Made by a program: the position numbers and the translations under genes. From contig VXAI01000182.1 of assembly GCA_013399305.1 (NCBI GenBank), positions 1,247,197 through 1,311,196 of the forward strand: 64,000 nt of DNA, read 5' to 3'. Source of the DNA: Rostratula benghalensis (lineage: Eukaryota; Chordata; Aves; Charadriiformes; Rostratulidae). Shown piece by piece: positions 12,713-24,400 of this stretch. The notes below the pieces were generated by a model. The model saw nothing but the letters and a program-made list of their open reading frames with translations. It did no database searches and was not told the origin of the DNA. Each line of letters opens with the position of its first letter. The first letter of the stretch is position 1.

Positions 12713-15700
12713 TTTCCTCTTGAAGAAAGGAAGCAGCAAGCACAAGCCCTGGGAGCTGTCAGACCCCAGAAGTATTTTTAATAAAGACTCCCGATGCTGC
12801 AGATAGCAATAGCCCCGGGTGACTTCCTCCGCCCAAAGGGACCAAGGACTCCAGAGTCCTTCACAAGCCCTCAGTCTGGCACCTTCTGCAAGAGGCACAT
12901 TGTTCCATACAATAACGTGGCTACGGAGAGGAGATGATTCAAGCAGCTGACTTGAGGCAATGGAATTAAGAAGCTACCAAAAAAACCCTCCAAACAGAAA
13001 CAGTTTCCCGTTCTTGAAACATGAGGCCGTGTGACCTCCTAGAAAAAAACCACTTCTGGACTCCCTGCATAAACACACTACGGACATGCACAAAACACCA
13101 CCTGGGAAGCAGCCTGGAATGCTTAAATTTGAGGAGGAAAAAGACAGACTAAAGCTGCAGGAAAACCTAGAGCTACAGTTTTGGCCTCTCTGCTCCGTTT
13201 TCCCAAGTTTTCCAAGAAGATTTGCAAAGCGTCCCAGCTGTGGGGACACACATAAAGCCCACAAGTAAGGCTTTGGGGAGACACCCAGCCTGGCACCCAA
13301 CATGTGTGTGACTGAACAAAGCAGCAAATCCACACCAAGCTCAGCACAGCAAATCCACACCAAGCTCAGCACTATCACAGAATCACAGACTATCAGGGAT
13401 TGGAAGGGACCTTGAAAGATCATTGAGTCCAATCCCCCTGCCGGAGCAGGAACACCTAGATCAGGTCACACAGGAACGCGTCCAGGCGGGTTTTGAGTAT
13501 CTGCAGAGAAGGAGACTCCACAACCTCTCTGGGCAGCCAGCTGGAGCCCCTTGCTGACACAGCCCTGCAAGCCAACCCACCAGCAGCCCTCCCTGGCACA
13601 GCACAGCCCTCCTTGGGTGGCTCTGCAGCAATCCCAGCCCCGGAGCACCCCCACGCCCAGAGACCCTGCCATTTCCACACCAGCCACACCAGAAGACACA
13701 TCAACAGCAGGGCAGAAAGCAACGCCATCATCACTTGGAAAGACACCTCCATGGGGCTGCAGGGATGCTCAGCACTGCCCACCCACCACCCACGGGCACC
13801 AGCGTGGGTCCCCAGCCACCCAGCAGAGCTCCTATGGCAAAGCCAGACATAACAGCCTCCAGCAGAGGCAGAGCTGTCTGCAGAGCTGCTTCCAATGGGT
13901 TTGAGCTTGTGTGGTCTCGGGTCCAGGGAGACTATGTACAATAAACCTCTCTGTGGAAAACTCCACATATTTAAAGCATCTTTTGCCAGTAGAAGGGAAA
14001 AAAGCATCAGTCTCTCTTGATTCCACCCTCACTCCCCCACACCCTGAAACACGGGGAAGAGATGCGAGAGCCTCGCACCCCAACTTTGGCTGCTGCTGCG
14101 AGAAAGGAGCACCAAGAAATTCAAAGGGGCAGAGAAACCAATGCAGCTGAGGGATCAAGCCAAACCAGAGCAGGGTTTAATATAGAAAAGGGAGTGGGAA
14201 ATTTTAAGAGGAACAGAAAAAAAAAAAAAAAAAAAAAAAAGGAGGGAGGTGGCTGGAAACAAAGAAAGTTCTTGGCGGCGAGCTGCTGTGCTTGGCCCCT
14301 CTCCATCAGCCTTCGCTGCCGCAGGCGTGCGGGGCTGGGAAGGGGAGAGCGGGGCTCTTGTGCCATGGGACACTGAAGCAGAGAGTGGGAGAGGGACAGC
14401 CAGCCCCCAGCTCAGTCCCCAGATACCTTGTCACCCCCTTGCTCCTGCTCTGTGGACAGGGAGAGCCAGGAGAAGGGTCATGCTGGTTCAGATGGCACTG
14501 GGATAAAGGCATGGAGAAGAGATCCCAGCAGTAACTGCCGGGCATGGGGGATGCTGTCACGGTCCCTCTGGTCTAGCAGAGGAGAAAAGCAGAAGCAAGT
14601 CAGAGCTGCAGGGAGGAGCTGGGTAACGGGGATGCAGGCAACATGAGGACAGGCATATCCTCACCACCGTGCCAAATAACCCAAGCAAATCTGCCCACGC
14701 ACGCAGAACTATAAAGCAGCCACCTCCCCTCACTCTGATTCATCCCTTTGACTCTACCCTCACTAAAACCCCAGTGAGTGACAGCTCTTCTCACTGTTGT
14801 ACAGCTCGCCAGGGCCCAGCACTGCCCGAGCGCACAGCCAAAGCTGCTGGGGTGCAGTGGAGGCACGCGGGGTTACATCAACCATAGGGACCCCAAGGTC
14901 AACCCACCGAGCCCCGCTCAGCTGCGGCACAGACCCCCCCAGCCCTACAACATATGGCCCCGTGAGCTTGCTCTCAGTCACACTGAAGGTCAAACATATG
15001 GATTCGTTTGTTTCCTATTTCCTACTGATACGCAAAACGGCCGGAAGACAGAGATACCCTCCAGAGCAAAGCTGTGAGGGATCAAGGTCACCAGCCCTCT
15101 GAGCGGGCAGAGGCGATGGATGGCCCCGACACCAAAGTTCACTGCTGGAACCGTGTACGAGCACCAGCTTTCCACACAGAGCTGCATCCTCGGTGGCCGT
15201 GTGCCAGGCAGGATTTGGCCCTTTCACTGAACTGTGACATTCAAGGTTTTCAACAGCCTTAAGTAACACAAAGAGGGAAGGAAAACAAAGGAGAGCTTGC
15301 ATTTGAGTGCTGGTTTTCATCCACAAAGCCAACAGTCATCCCTTAAGCCCCAACTCTCTTGAGAGGCGAGGGGGAAGGAAGGAACGATCAGCTCTGTAAT
15401 GCTGTGCAGCACAACAGAGCAGAGCCAGGCACGAGGACATCTCCGGATTTCTACCAGCTCTGGGCTCCCAATGCCCTGCCTGTGGCCTCCTTTGAGAGGG
15501 AGAGCATCGGCCAGCGGACGGGAAACGGGATGAGATACAGCAGAACCACAGGATATGGCAGCAAAACACTGCTGAGGATGCTGAGAAAGCCCTCAAACCC
15601 CTGGAGGCCAGCGATGCTCATAAACTCTGCCGTGGCAGAGACTCCAGCTTCCTGGGTTCAGCCTTACTTCATACATTCTGGTTTTGCTTTTGCTCTGTTT

Positions 15701-18700
15701 CATTCCCAGTTTAAGTAACAGCCCCTGGATGGATTTCACACTATTCATTTTAACCTCCTGTTCCCTTGACCTAGACACACACAGCTCCTTCGGTTCCCCA
15801 CAGGACATTCCCACCATACCAAGAGCACAGTCACACTCTCCAGAGAGCGTGGCACAGGGAGAAGTCATCCCCCAACGTCCTTCTTAAGCCAAGCAACTGG
15901 CATGATTCACAACGGCAGGAATAACGCTGCCCTACAAGGTGATGCTGCACCAGGTCCCCACAGAGCTCAGCTCCAGCTGGGAGAGTCAGGACCAGGGGAC
16001 CATGACATGCCAGGTCCATGGGACACGCATTCTTCAGAAGACATCTTCTACTCTATATGTCTAAGGCACTGAAGAAAACAGGATTTGTGGATTGGCAGCT
16101 CTTGTCCTTTTGCCATTTGAGCACTCTACGCTGCTCCATAATCAATTCCAGATAAGCAATGGGGTTGGGTTGGGCAACAAATGAAACCACCAACAGCCTC
16201 ACCACTGCAAGGAACAGGAACAGAGAAGACACCTACCATCATGTCACAAGTTCCACGTGAAAAATTTAACACATTTCCTTTTGAATGCATTTTTATTTAA
16301 CTTCTTTTAAAGTATCAGTAGATGCTATCATCTAGGCACCAGATTCCAACACGCACTGCTAATTACTTTAGCAAGGCAGCTGCCACAAATGAGGTGGTTC
16401 AATACACACGGGCATTCACCTCCTTTAAAGTTTGCAATCTTGTTAACCAAGCTTGTAAAATAAATGTGTGCTGCACAATTCTGTTTGAATTTCCCTTTTT
16501 CAAAAATGATACGTGTGTGTGCACGGAGGCCAGGAAAGGACATCCAGATTTTCCAACCAACTAACACAACCAAAGAGCATGCTGCTCTTCCTTTCCTGTT
16601 GGATGCATATGCATCTTCCTGGTTTGTCCTCTGGAGCAACCATTTCAAACTATACGAACTATGGAAGTGCTCGTGGCGGACAGGATGGTAGAAATGAAGA
16701 CACAATTCAATGACAAAAACCAAAACACACAAATTGCAGCTGTATTGAAAGGAAAGGTCCCGAAGCTTGCCTAAGGGCACAAAAACCAGCCAAAATCTGG
16801 ATTTAGTAGGGAAAAGCTTTATTTTAGAGACTTCTACTAGAGAATAACAAACATAAAACTATAAAAAGATCCTGCGTAAAGGCCTTTAAAGGAAAATTTG
16901 GTCCATTTCAACTATGGCATTGTTTTGGGTCTTTTCTGAATAAACATTCATTTATCAGCATTTGAGACTTGGCCAGACCATAAAAATGAGTGTCTGCTAC
17001 TCTGTCGCCCAGAATGATTATTTTTAAACTCTGCTCTTGGACTTTTCAGATTTGCAGTATGGCCCTGGAACCCTTGCTGGCAGCATCTCTGAGGCACATG
17101 AGCTATAGTGACTTAACACAGGACTGTATGGGAAATGTCACTGCAGGGTGACCCTCCAGCCATGGCCTGAAGGATAGGGGTCCCTTTGGATGGTGGGCTA
17201 CCAAGATCCCGAGCTCAGTTGCTCTCTTGACAGAATCAGAGCAGCTCATCCTGCAATGAACACCGGCAAAAGGATCATTTCTTGCTGCCCCTTTCAGATA
17301 CTGCCTATGAAAAAAGCTTAAAGACACAAGTGGCACAAGTGCAGTTGGAGCAGCCAGGGTCAGCAGCCCAGGAGAGGTGTCACTGCAGTACAGCACGATG
17401 GGGTTTCACAGCTGGTGGGGCAAATTCAAGGCTCCTATCACTCGGAACAAGAAGCTTGGTCATCATTCCCCTCTCAGCCCTTCCACCTGTGTGAGAGGAG
17501 TTGGTTTGACAAGAACGGGAGCAGACGTGTTGGCCTCACACCACGCCACCACCACGGCAGCAAGAGCCTTCCAGGAGCACAAGGCAGACTGCAAGGAGAA
17601 AAGCACGCAAGGGGAGAGCAGCCCCTGCTAATTGCAATTTAGCCTGAGCCCTGCTAGTGGTGTTCACTGCAGTACCCACCAAAGGGTTTAGCATCTCACC
17701 AAGGAGGAGAGCAATCAAGAGGCCATTCCCATCTCCCTTATCCCACAAATGCCTCTAAACATACCTGGGCTTCCTTTGAATAACCCACCCAGCTCCTCCC
17801 AGCCTCAGCTTGGGTACTGGGGCTGTCACCAGGGTAAGGAGGACAGACAGGAGATGGGACAAATGCACTGTTGTCCTAGTGTACCACAGAATCGTTACGG
17901 TCGGAAAGGACCTCTGAGATCACCAAGTCCAGCCACACACAAAACACAATCCACTCCCTACAATCTCGGCCACTAGAGCATACCCTAAAGTGTCAAATCT
18001 ACTTTTAAATACTTCCAGGGATGGCGACTCAACCACCTCCCTGGGCAGGCCATCCCAGTACCTGACAATTCCTCCAGTAAAGTAATTCTTCCTAATATCC
18101 AGTCTAAACCTCCCCTGCAGCAACTTCCAACCATTTCCTCTGGTCCTGCCATTGTTCACTTGGGAGAGGAGGCCAGCACCCACCTTCCTACAACCTCCTT
18201 TCAGGTAGTTGTAGATGGCAATGAGGTCTAACCTCAGCTTCCTCTTCTCCAAACTTAACATGCTCAGTTCCTCCTTCTAGGGGAGTGTGGCCAGCAGCAC
18301 GCTGGGCTGATGTTCGCTGGCTGATGGGCACACACACACACACGTTGGAGGACACGGGGCTGCGTTTGGGTCTCCAGCTAAACCCCAACACCCAACTCAG
18401 CCCGTGTTCGAGCCAGCACCCAGATACCCAAACCCTCACCAGCACCTCACTGCATCCTCACCCAGCCCAAGGCCCCCAGTTTGGGGGAATACTGCAGCTC
18501 CTGCTTTGAATTAGAGCTGCAAAAAAAGGCACAAGTTTTTGTCAGAGGTAACACGACTCTTTTTGTATCGATCACCAAGGTGATGGGTGAACTACGCTGG
18601 CCTGCACAAAGCTGGCCTTTCCTTCAGCCCCTCTCCACCGCGGGCATCAATAAGGACTTTGAAACACTGGTTTGATCTCACTTTTCTGGGAAACAGGAAT

Positions 18701-20995
18701 TCACAACTTTCTGCTGCGGTCTCACTACCGCCAACACAACTGCACCTTTGTCCGGCAAAGAATAGCCGCTCGCCGGCACAGAGGAGCCCGAGCAGCACGG
18801 GTCACCCGCCGGTCAGCCCAGCACACAGCAACGGGAGGAAAAGCCAGCATGCTCCTCCAGCCTCCCTGGGGACAGCGAGCAGCCGCCCCAGGGGATGGAG
18901 AGCACATTTATGCTCGGCAATGAGAAGCCGGAGAGCAAAGGTTTAACATGTACACTTTGTGGCTGAGGAGGATTCGCAGCGTGCCAGCAGATACAGTCTA
19001 AAGTAAGATGACTCAGCCACGATTTGCTGCCCCTCCTCTCCCTCTCTTTGCAGGAGGAGGGAAAAAAAAAAGAAAGGTTTTGATTCCATATAATTAACTG
19101 GCTTTGTGAATCTGCTGAGTTCCTATCAATTCCCTCAAACAAGGCGAGCATTCCCATTGACTCCAGCGCTGCCCTGGGGAGGCTGCTGCCTGCCCCTCCT
19201 CCCTGGGCTCTGCCGGCAGCGCTGGCTCTCGCTGCCGGGTTTCAGTCCAAGACAAGTCCAGGGAAAGGTTAGAGGCAGAGGACTCGAGACTCCGGTTGAG
19301 GAGGGAGAGAGCGGCCGAGCAGCACAGCTGGCCGTCATGAGCTGTGTCCAGCTACCTTCTCCCACCGCCCTGGGAGCTTCAGCTCTGGTGCCCCCACCCA
19401 GCTGCCCCACCATACATCTCTCTTCTCAGAAAACACCTCTGTCCCAGTTTTCCGCCCTCACAGGGATTATTTGTGCTATGCCCAACTCCACCCGTCTCGC
19501 CCCTGCCCAAAACAGAACATGTCCCAGATGCAGGGACGCAGATCTGGGTGGGTGCAAGGAGCCCCCAGCCCCAGCAAGGGAACAAGAAGGCCCAGAAGTG
19601 AGAGCAGAGCAGCCACGGGTAAACCCATCCAAGCCTTGTTACGGGACCTGACAGTGATGCAACAGATCTGCCAAGACAAACAGCAGCGTACGCAGCTCAG
19701 CAAACCTCCTCACGTACATGCTCCTCCAGATCGGATGCATATCCCAGCTACAATAAGTAAGTCTGGGATGGACATGGCAGGAAGGGCAGGGGGAGGCATG
19801 TCTGGAGCTAGGGTCACACTCAGCCAGGGCTGATAAAGCTGCAGGCAGGGCAAGAGAGGAAGAAGGGCTGATAAGGGGTTGAGTGGCAGCAGTCACATCA
19901 CATTCCTGGATGCAAGGAGGGGGTAACAGCCCCTCCTTTATCCTCCCCTTACATCCCAGCTGAGCTGGCCTGCCCTCTCCTTTCTTCTGACTGTCACTCC
20001 CTGTCACAAGCCAGACAGTGTGACCCAGAGAAGCGTCTGATCTCCCAAGAGCTTGGGGAGCCTGGCTCCACTGACACGCCACGCTCCAGCTGAAGCCAAC
20101 ACCACATCCTCACAACCCAAACGTGCCACGAGGAGTGTGTCACTGGGTCACCCCGGTCTAAGGCAAATGGGGCAGGGAGAACATTCGGTCTTTGTTTTAC
20201 AGTTGTTGCCAGGATTCACCCACAACGTCTCCAAAAAAGTAAAAAAAAATAAATAAAAATCAACCCCTTCAAAAATAGACAAACCCACAACTCTTTGGAC
20301 GATGACCTGGAGCGGGAACGTGCTTCCTAGGCAGTTCGTGCAGAAGAGGTGCAGGGGACACAAGGGAACACCTCCACAGGGCCGGTGGCACTGTCCCAGT
20401 CACAGAAGGATGGAGCCGGGGGTGTCCCTTGCCCCAGAATTCTGCAGCCAACGGGTTTCAGAGCCCCTCTGCCCAACACTCCAGAGGTGCTTCTCCGTGG
20501 TGCTCCGAGACGCCTCCTCGTCCTCTGCCCCAGGAGACCCTCCAGCAAAATCCCACCCGCAGCAACTCGCGGGCACTTCCCGCGGGTCCCGCACAGGGTC
20601 ATCCCCGATGCTGCCCCCCCCCCATCGCGAGGTCCCTGCCCACCTCCCCCGGTAGCCGGGGTCCGGGGTAGAAGAGACAGCGCGTCCCCCCGCTGGCAGG
20701 GGAGGCACCGGGTAGTCCCCACGGGAAACGCCGGGGGTGGGAGCGACAGACCCAGCAGCGCTGCCCTCCTCTTCCTCCTCCTCCTCCTCCCTCCCGCTCC
20801 CGCGGCCGCTGCCCGCCGCCGGGGCAGCCGTTGTGGGAGCGGGGCCGCCGGCGGGCCGGCAGCGCCCGGCCTTTGTTTCCCCGGGGCCGGGCGACCCGAT
20901 CCGATCCGAGCCGTGCCACTCACATAGTGTTTGTTGGGGATGCGCCGCTTCTGCACGTCCAGCACCTTCACCTCCGCGATGCTCCGCCTGGGCAT
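7786..20995 (-). CDS. SH3PXD2B: SH3PXD2B (TKS4), 5' part: coding exons 1-2, gene runs off the left edge
   Basis: SH3PXD2B is an adaptor of podosomes and invadopodia. In the known family it has an N-terminal PX domain that binds phosphoinositides, followed by four SH3 domains, and it links Src signalling and membrane proteases to actin. Only the first 51 codons are in this window. Exon 1 encodes [18 protein letters not shown] then IPNKHY, and exon 2 continues with [19 protein letters not shown] then YSKFFDLQ. This is the start of the PX domain, and [10 protein letters not shown] is the phosphoinositide-contact segment. Both junctions are phase 0 with GT-AG sites. SH3PXD2A was considered, but its N-terminus (MLAYCVQDATV) differs, while MPRRSI...VLDVQKRR matches SH3PXD2B. 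The remaining PX residues and all SH3 domains must lie beyond position 1. Gene identity is very secure; coordinates cover exon 1 through exon 2 including the intron. Confidence 0.95.
12689..12711. repeat. Poly-T homopolymer (23 bases)
   Basis: An uninterrupted run of T follows a shorter T7-C stretch at 12681-12688. No retrocopy was recognised on either side. Confidence 0.9.
13322..13371. repeat. Two-copy 25-base tandem duplication
   Basis: A 25-base unit beginning CAGCAAATCCACACC occurs at 13322-13346 and again, apparently identical, at 13347-13371. It abuts the 3' boundary of the neighbouring CR1 copy. Confidence 0.9.
13374..13555 (-). mobile_element. CR1 LINE, 3' end
   Basis: Read on the minus strand, the frame [21 protein letters not shown] is the conserved CR1 ORF2 C-terminal tail. 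It is followed by the 3' UTR and a tail containing GATTCTGTGAT next to position 13374. The element is 5'-truncated at about 13555 and lies in sense orientation within SH3PXD2B intron 1. Confidence 0.9.
14217..14240. repeat. Poly-A homopolymer (24 bases)
   Basis: An uninterrupted run of A is followed by GGAGGGAGG. No processed pseudogene or SINE was recognised upstream of it. Confidence 0.9.
17882..18280 (-). mobile_element. CR1 LINE, 3' end with ORF2 tail
   Basis: The minus strand carries an open CR1 ORF2 C-terminus. It begins [20 protein letters not shown] and includes [22 protein letters not shown] and [19 protein letters not shown]. The 3' UTR follows, ending in a degraded tail near 17882-17893. 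It lies in sense orientation in SH3PXD2B intron 1 and is 5'-truncated at about 18280. Confidence 0.93.
18329..18343. repeat. Short CA microsatellite
   Basis: About seven CA dinucleotides in a row, about 50 bases from the 5' end of the CR1 copy. Likely polymorphic but otherwise unremarkable. Confidence 0.85.
20765..20801. repeat. Polypyrimidine CCT repeat (GGA on the transcribed strand)
   Basis: The plus strand carries an imperfect run of CTC and TCC triplets just inside SH3PXD2B intron 1, about 120 bases downstream of the exon 1 donor. In the pre-mRNA it reads as GGA/GAG repeats, a purine-rich tract of the kind bound by SR proteins. Any function is speculative. Confidence 0.7.
20924..20995 (-). 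CDS. SH3PXD2B: SH3PXD2B coding exon 1 (start codon exon)
   Basis: The ATG is at 20993-20995 and the exon has 24 codons, ending after HY with donor GTGAGT at 20923-20918. The start was chosen because the product begins MPRRSI, collinear with the mammalian MPPRRSI start with one proline fewer. The start context has G at -3 and C at +4. The same frame stays open upstream as far as another ATG at 21419-21421. That stretch is CpG-island sequence with no family similarity, so I treat it as 5' UTR. The frame also stays open into intron 1 for about 200 codons, so an intron-retaining transcript would not stop at once. Confidence 0.95.
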
Positions 20996-21440
20996 AACGC
21001 TGCCCTCTCTGCCCCTCGCAGCCCGGCACCGGCGGCCGAGCGGGGAGCGGGAGCGGCGGCGGGGCTGGGGGAGGCTCTGCCGCTCGCAGCCGGGACCGGA
21101 GCCTGCAGCGCCGCGCCGAGCCCTGCCGAGCCGCCCGCCCGCCCGCTGCCGGGGGCGGGAGGCGGCCCCGGCCCGCCCCGGCCTATCCCGGCCGGAGGGG
21201 CGGCCCCACCACCGCCTGCTTAAAGGGGCGACCGGCGCCGCCCGCCCCAAGCGTGGCCGCCCCGGGCAGGGGGCGAGCCCAGCGCGGGTACCCCCCTTCC
21301 ACCCTTGGGTGCAGAGCCAAAGACGTGTCTCTGGGGAGGACAGGGTCCTTCGGAGGGCGGACCCAGCTGCTTGCCCTTCGTGGAGAGGTGGCCGTGGGGA
21401 CCGGAGGGGGTCCGGGCTCACCTGTGTTGTCGGTGGGCCG

Positions 21441-24400
21441 GTGCGTGGGCTCCATCACCAGGTTGGGATCCTTCTCCCTGCGCTTGTCCTGTAACAACGG
21501 TCTCCAAGACTTGGCCACCGACAACTGCATCCTTAAATGATCCAGGAAATGAATTGAGCAAAAAAAGGAGGCTTTGTTGGTTCTTGGCATGGTGAGATCC
21601 GGAGAAATGCTTCACCCAGGACAACCCGCACACCCCTTGGGAGCTGAGCTGCAGCACCCCAATTGCCCTCCCTGGTAGCCCATGCCCTCATCCCACACTC
21701 CATACCCATCTCTGCCCTTGGCATGGCAGAGGAGACAAGGCAGTGACCAGGCACTTCTCTGCATCAGCACCAGCCGTGGCCTCCGTCTTCCCAGCAGGTC
21801 CTTAACACGTGGCGTAACCACAGCTCTCTTCCCCGTTGGGCTTTTAATTACATTATAAAGTCACTCATGGCAGGTCATTAGCTTTCATATGAATTTAATT
21901 TAATCATAAACAACTCATCTCACTCCTTAGCAGCTCCTTAAATGTGGCTCCTTTTTATACTCTGAACTTTGCTACAGCCACCCCGGAGAATGATGGAGGT
22001 GCAAGCCAGTTGCCAGGGCTTTATTGCCCACCCTTTGCCCTCCCAAAGGGCTCATCTTCATCCTCCTCCCCCTCAGCTAAGCCCAAGACCACAGTGCTCT
22101 CCTGCAGCAAGGATGCTAGGTTTTCTGAAGGGGATGTCATGCCACTGGTGACTTCCCTGTTGCCTGCCAGTGTGCCACCACAGGGCTGGTTTATTTGTGG
22201 ACCAGCTACACGTTGCTCCCCTCCCTGCCCCAGCTCTATTGACACTCCTCAGTCAGACACATTTGGAAGGCAGGTGGGCAGGAGGCTGTGGTGAAGCCCC
22301 GAAGAGCCCTCCTTTCCTTCTTCCACCATGAAAGACCTGGCATTCATGAGGGACTGGTGGGATTGGACCTTGAAGTGCTAATCAAGAGCCAAAGCCTGGG
22401 AAACACCAATAGGCAGCAGAACTGCAGCTTTTGATGCTGTGTGGAGTGACCAGTTTGACCAGATAAGAGTTTTACTGTTTTTAAAAGTCCTGAAAGATAC
22501 ATGAATTCTACAAAGGATGGTCAGGAAAACTGAAGCAACCTTGTATCGTGTTGTTAAGAGAAGAAATATACATTGAGGAGATGCGGAACCCTGGAGAAAG
22601 AGGGATTAAGAGAGGAGAGAAACAATTATTGGTCTTTAGAGGCTGAAAGGAGAAACCAGGGCAGGGAGCAGCTGAGGGCACTGCAACTGAGTGACAGGGA
22701 GGATGTAACCTGAAGCACTAAGGATTGAAAGGCCAGGCGAAAGGGTCACAGGGGCAACAGAAGTAGGTAACTGGATATGTAAACTGCAAAAAGAAGTACA
22801 GAAACACACTAAAAGTGATGGATGTTAAATTGCAAGGTGAGGGAAAATGAGGCAACCAAGTTACGAATGCTACAGGTGCAGCCATCCCTCCTGCTTCAGG
22901 TGCTGGTTTGTTCTAGTTAGTGGTGACTGTGGCACTGCCAGGCGTCCAGGGAGAGGGTGACGATGGTTGTGTGTATGCAGAACTGGCTGATGCAGCCCGG
23001 TAATTTGGTTTTTCAGGAGTGCACAGGAAGACCCTACATCCCTTTTGCACTGAAAACAGCATAGCCAGGTTGATCACCTTGTTGCCCAATCCATTAGCAC
23101 AAAGTTCACCATCTAGACATGTTGGGCTCACTACCCATGAGCCTGAGGATCAGTGTTTGTAGGAAAAATATTAAAAAAAAAAAACAACTGGGAAGAGCAA
23201 ATCGAGAACCTGCAATTCAGAGAGCATTTTGACCTATAGGTACAGCAGCTATGAAGATGTTAAACTGTGTTTTCTTGCCAGATTTTTCGGGTCCTTTAGA
23301 AGCAGCAATAGCTTCAGCAGGGAGATGGTGTAGGACAGTGAGGGTGCAGGGCAAGCAGCTGATCAACAGCCAGAGTTCCATGTGCCACCAGCTGCAACAC
23401 CCCCTGCATGCTGGACTTTGCACAGCACATCAGCAGGTCCTAACTCCAGACTACCTTTAGCATGGAGGCATGTGATGGATTTGGGAGGGAGGGGGGCACA
23501 ATTCCTGCTCAGTTTTACAGCCCCAGCCCTCATCCCCTGCCCTCACCCTCCTATCCCCAGCTGCTGTAGAGCACCATAATGCAGTACACCTTCCTCAGAG
23601 ACCCTGGTGCTGGCCTCCCCTTTTCCTTTAATCCTGGCTCCACTACTGTGGCTGGGAACCCTGTCGTCTCACTCCTGAGATTGAAGCAGCCCAGAGGGAT
23701 ACAGACAGTGTTTTGCTCACAGAAGCTTTGTTCCCAACAGCCCTTCTCAGGGGTGCAAAAATCCTTTGGGCATTGCCTTGCTAATAAATCCATTTCCTTG
23801 TGCCTTGAGGGCCCCAGGTGGAGATACACAGCATGGAAAGCATGGAAAGACCTTCCTGCCCTGGGATCAGTCCCTAGTCTCTGGCATTCACCCTTCCAGC
23901 TCCTTTCTGTGTACTGCCCTGGATGCGGCCCCATGACTGCCACACGCTGCTGGGCTGTTGGGCCACTCGTGTGTATCTGGTATAAATCATGTGTATCAGT
24001 CAGCCAGCTTGTTACAAGCAGGGGGTTATTCTGTCTGTGTCTTCCAGCATAAACCCACTCCAGCTCTACAATCACTGTCAGGGAGGCAAGTGACCGCACA
24101 AAATCCATCAGCAGCACTTGAGCATTGGCATCACTTCCCCAGCATCATAATCTGCTGAGGTGACCCCAGGGTTCCTGGAACCCCATGGCACTGGCTGCAG
24201 CCTGACAGCTTATGGGCACCCAGGAAGAGGGGGAGGTTGGAGACCATCACAGCTAATGCTGCAAAATGGCTCCTGTGTTTAACTAACGAGTCTGATGAGA
24301 GCTGTTGAGATGAACAGAGCATGGCTTTGCACGCTGACCCCATCACCTCCTGAGGTCCCAGGAGGCACGCCAGGAAGCTGGCTGTGGAGACACATAGCCT

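Larger units (their letters stand above)
7867..20923 (-). other. SH3PXD2B: SH3PXD2B intron 1
   Basis: This 13 kb intron separates the start-codon exon from the PX exon. It holds two CR1 ends in sense orientation (13.4 and 17.9-18.3 kb), a T23 and an A24 homopolymer, a 25-base tandem duplication and a short CA repeat. A relatively AT-rich stretch lies at about 16240-16920 and could be conserved regulatory DNA. Long open frames here (for example 9331-10053) have no recognisable domain and are treated as chance. Confidence 0.85.
20420..21440 (-). promoter_or_regulatory. SH3PXD2B: CpG-island promoter and 5' UTR of SH3PXD2B
   Basis: This stretch of about 1 kb is much richer in G+C and in CpG than its surroundings, for example around 20800-20900 and 21020-21260, and it straddles the SH3PXD2B start codon. 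CpG islands at the first exon are the usual promoter type for widely expressed vertebrate genes. I see no convincing TATA box and cannot place the transcription start. It could also drive a divergent plus-strand transcript, but no coding exon supports that. The edges are estimated by eye. Confidence 0.8.

Noticed and set aside
12681..14240. T23 and A24 tracts as poly-A tails of retrocopies
   Set aside because: No coding or UTR-like sequence, target-site duplication or SINE body recognised next to either tract.
20349..20927. Long plus-strand frames across the CpG island
   Set aside because: Explained by high G+C and few stop codons; no homology and overlap with the SH3PXD2B promoter and first exon.
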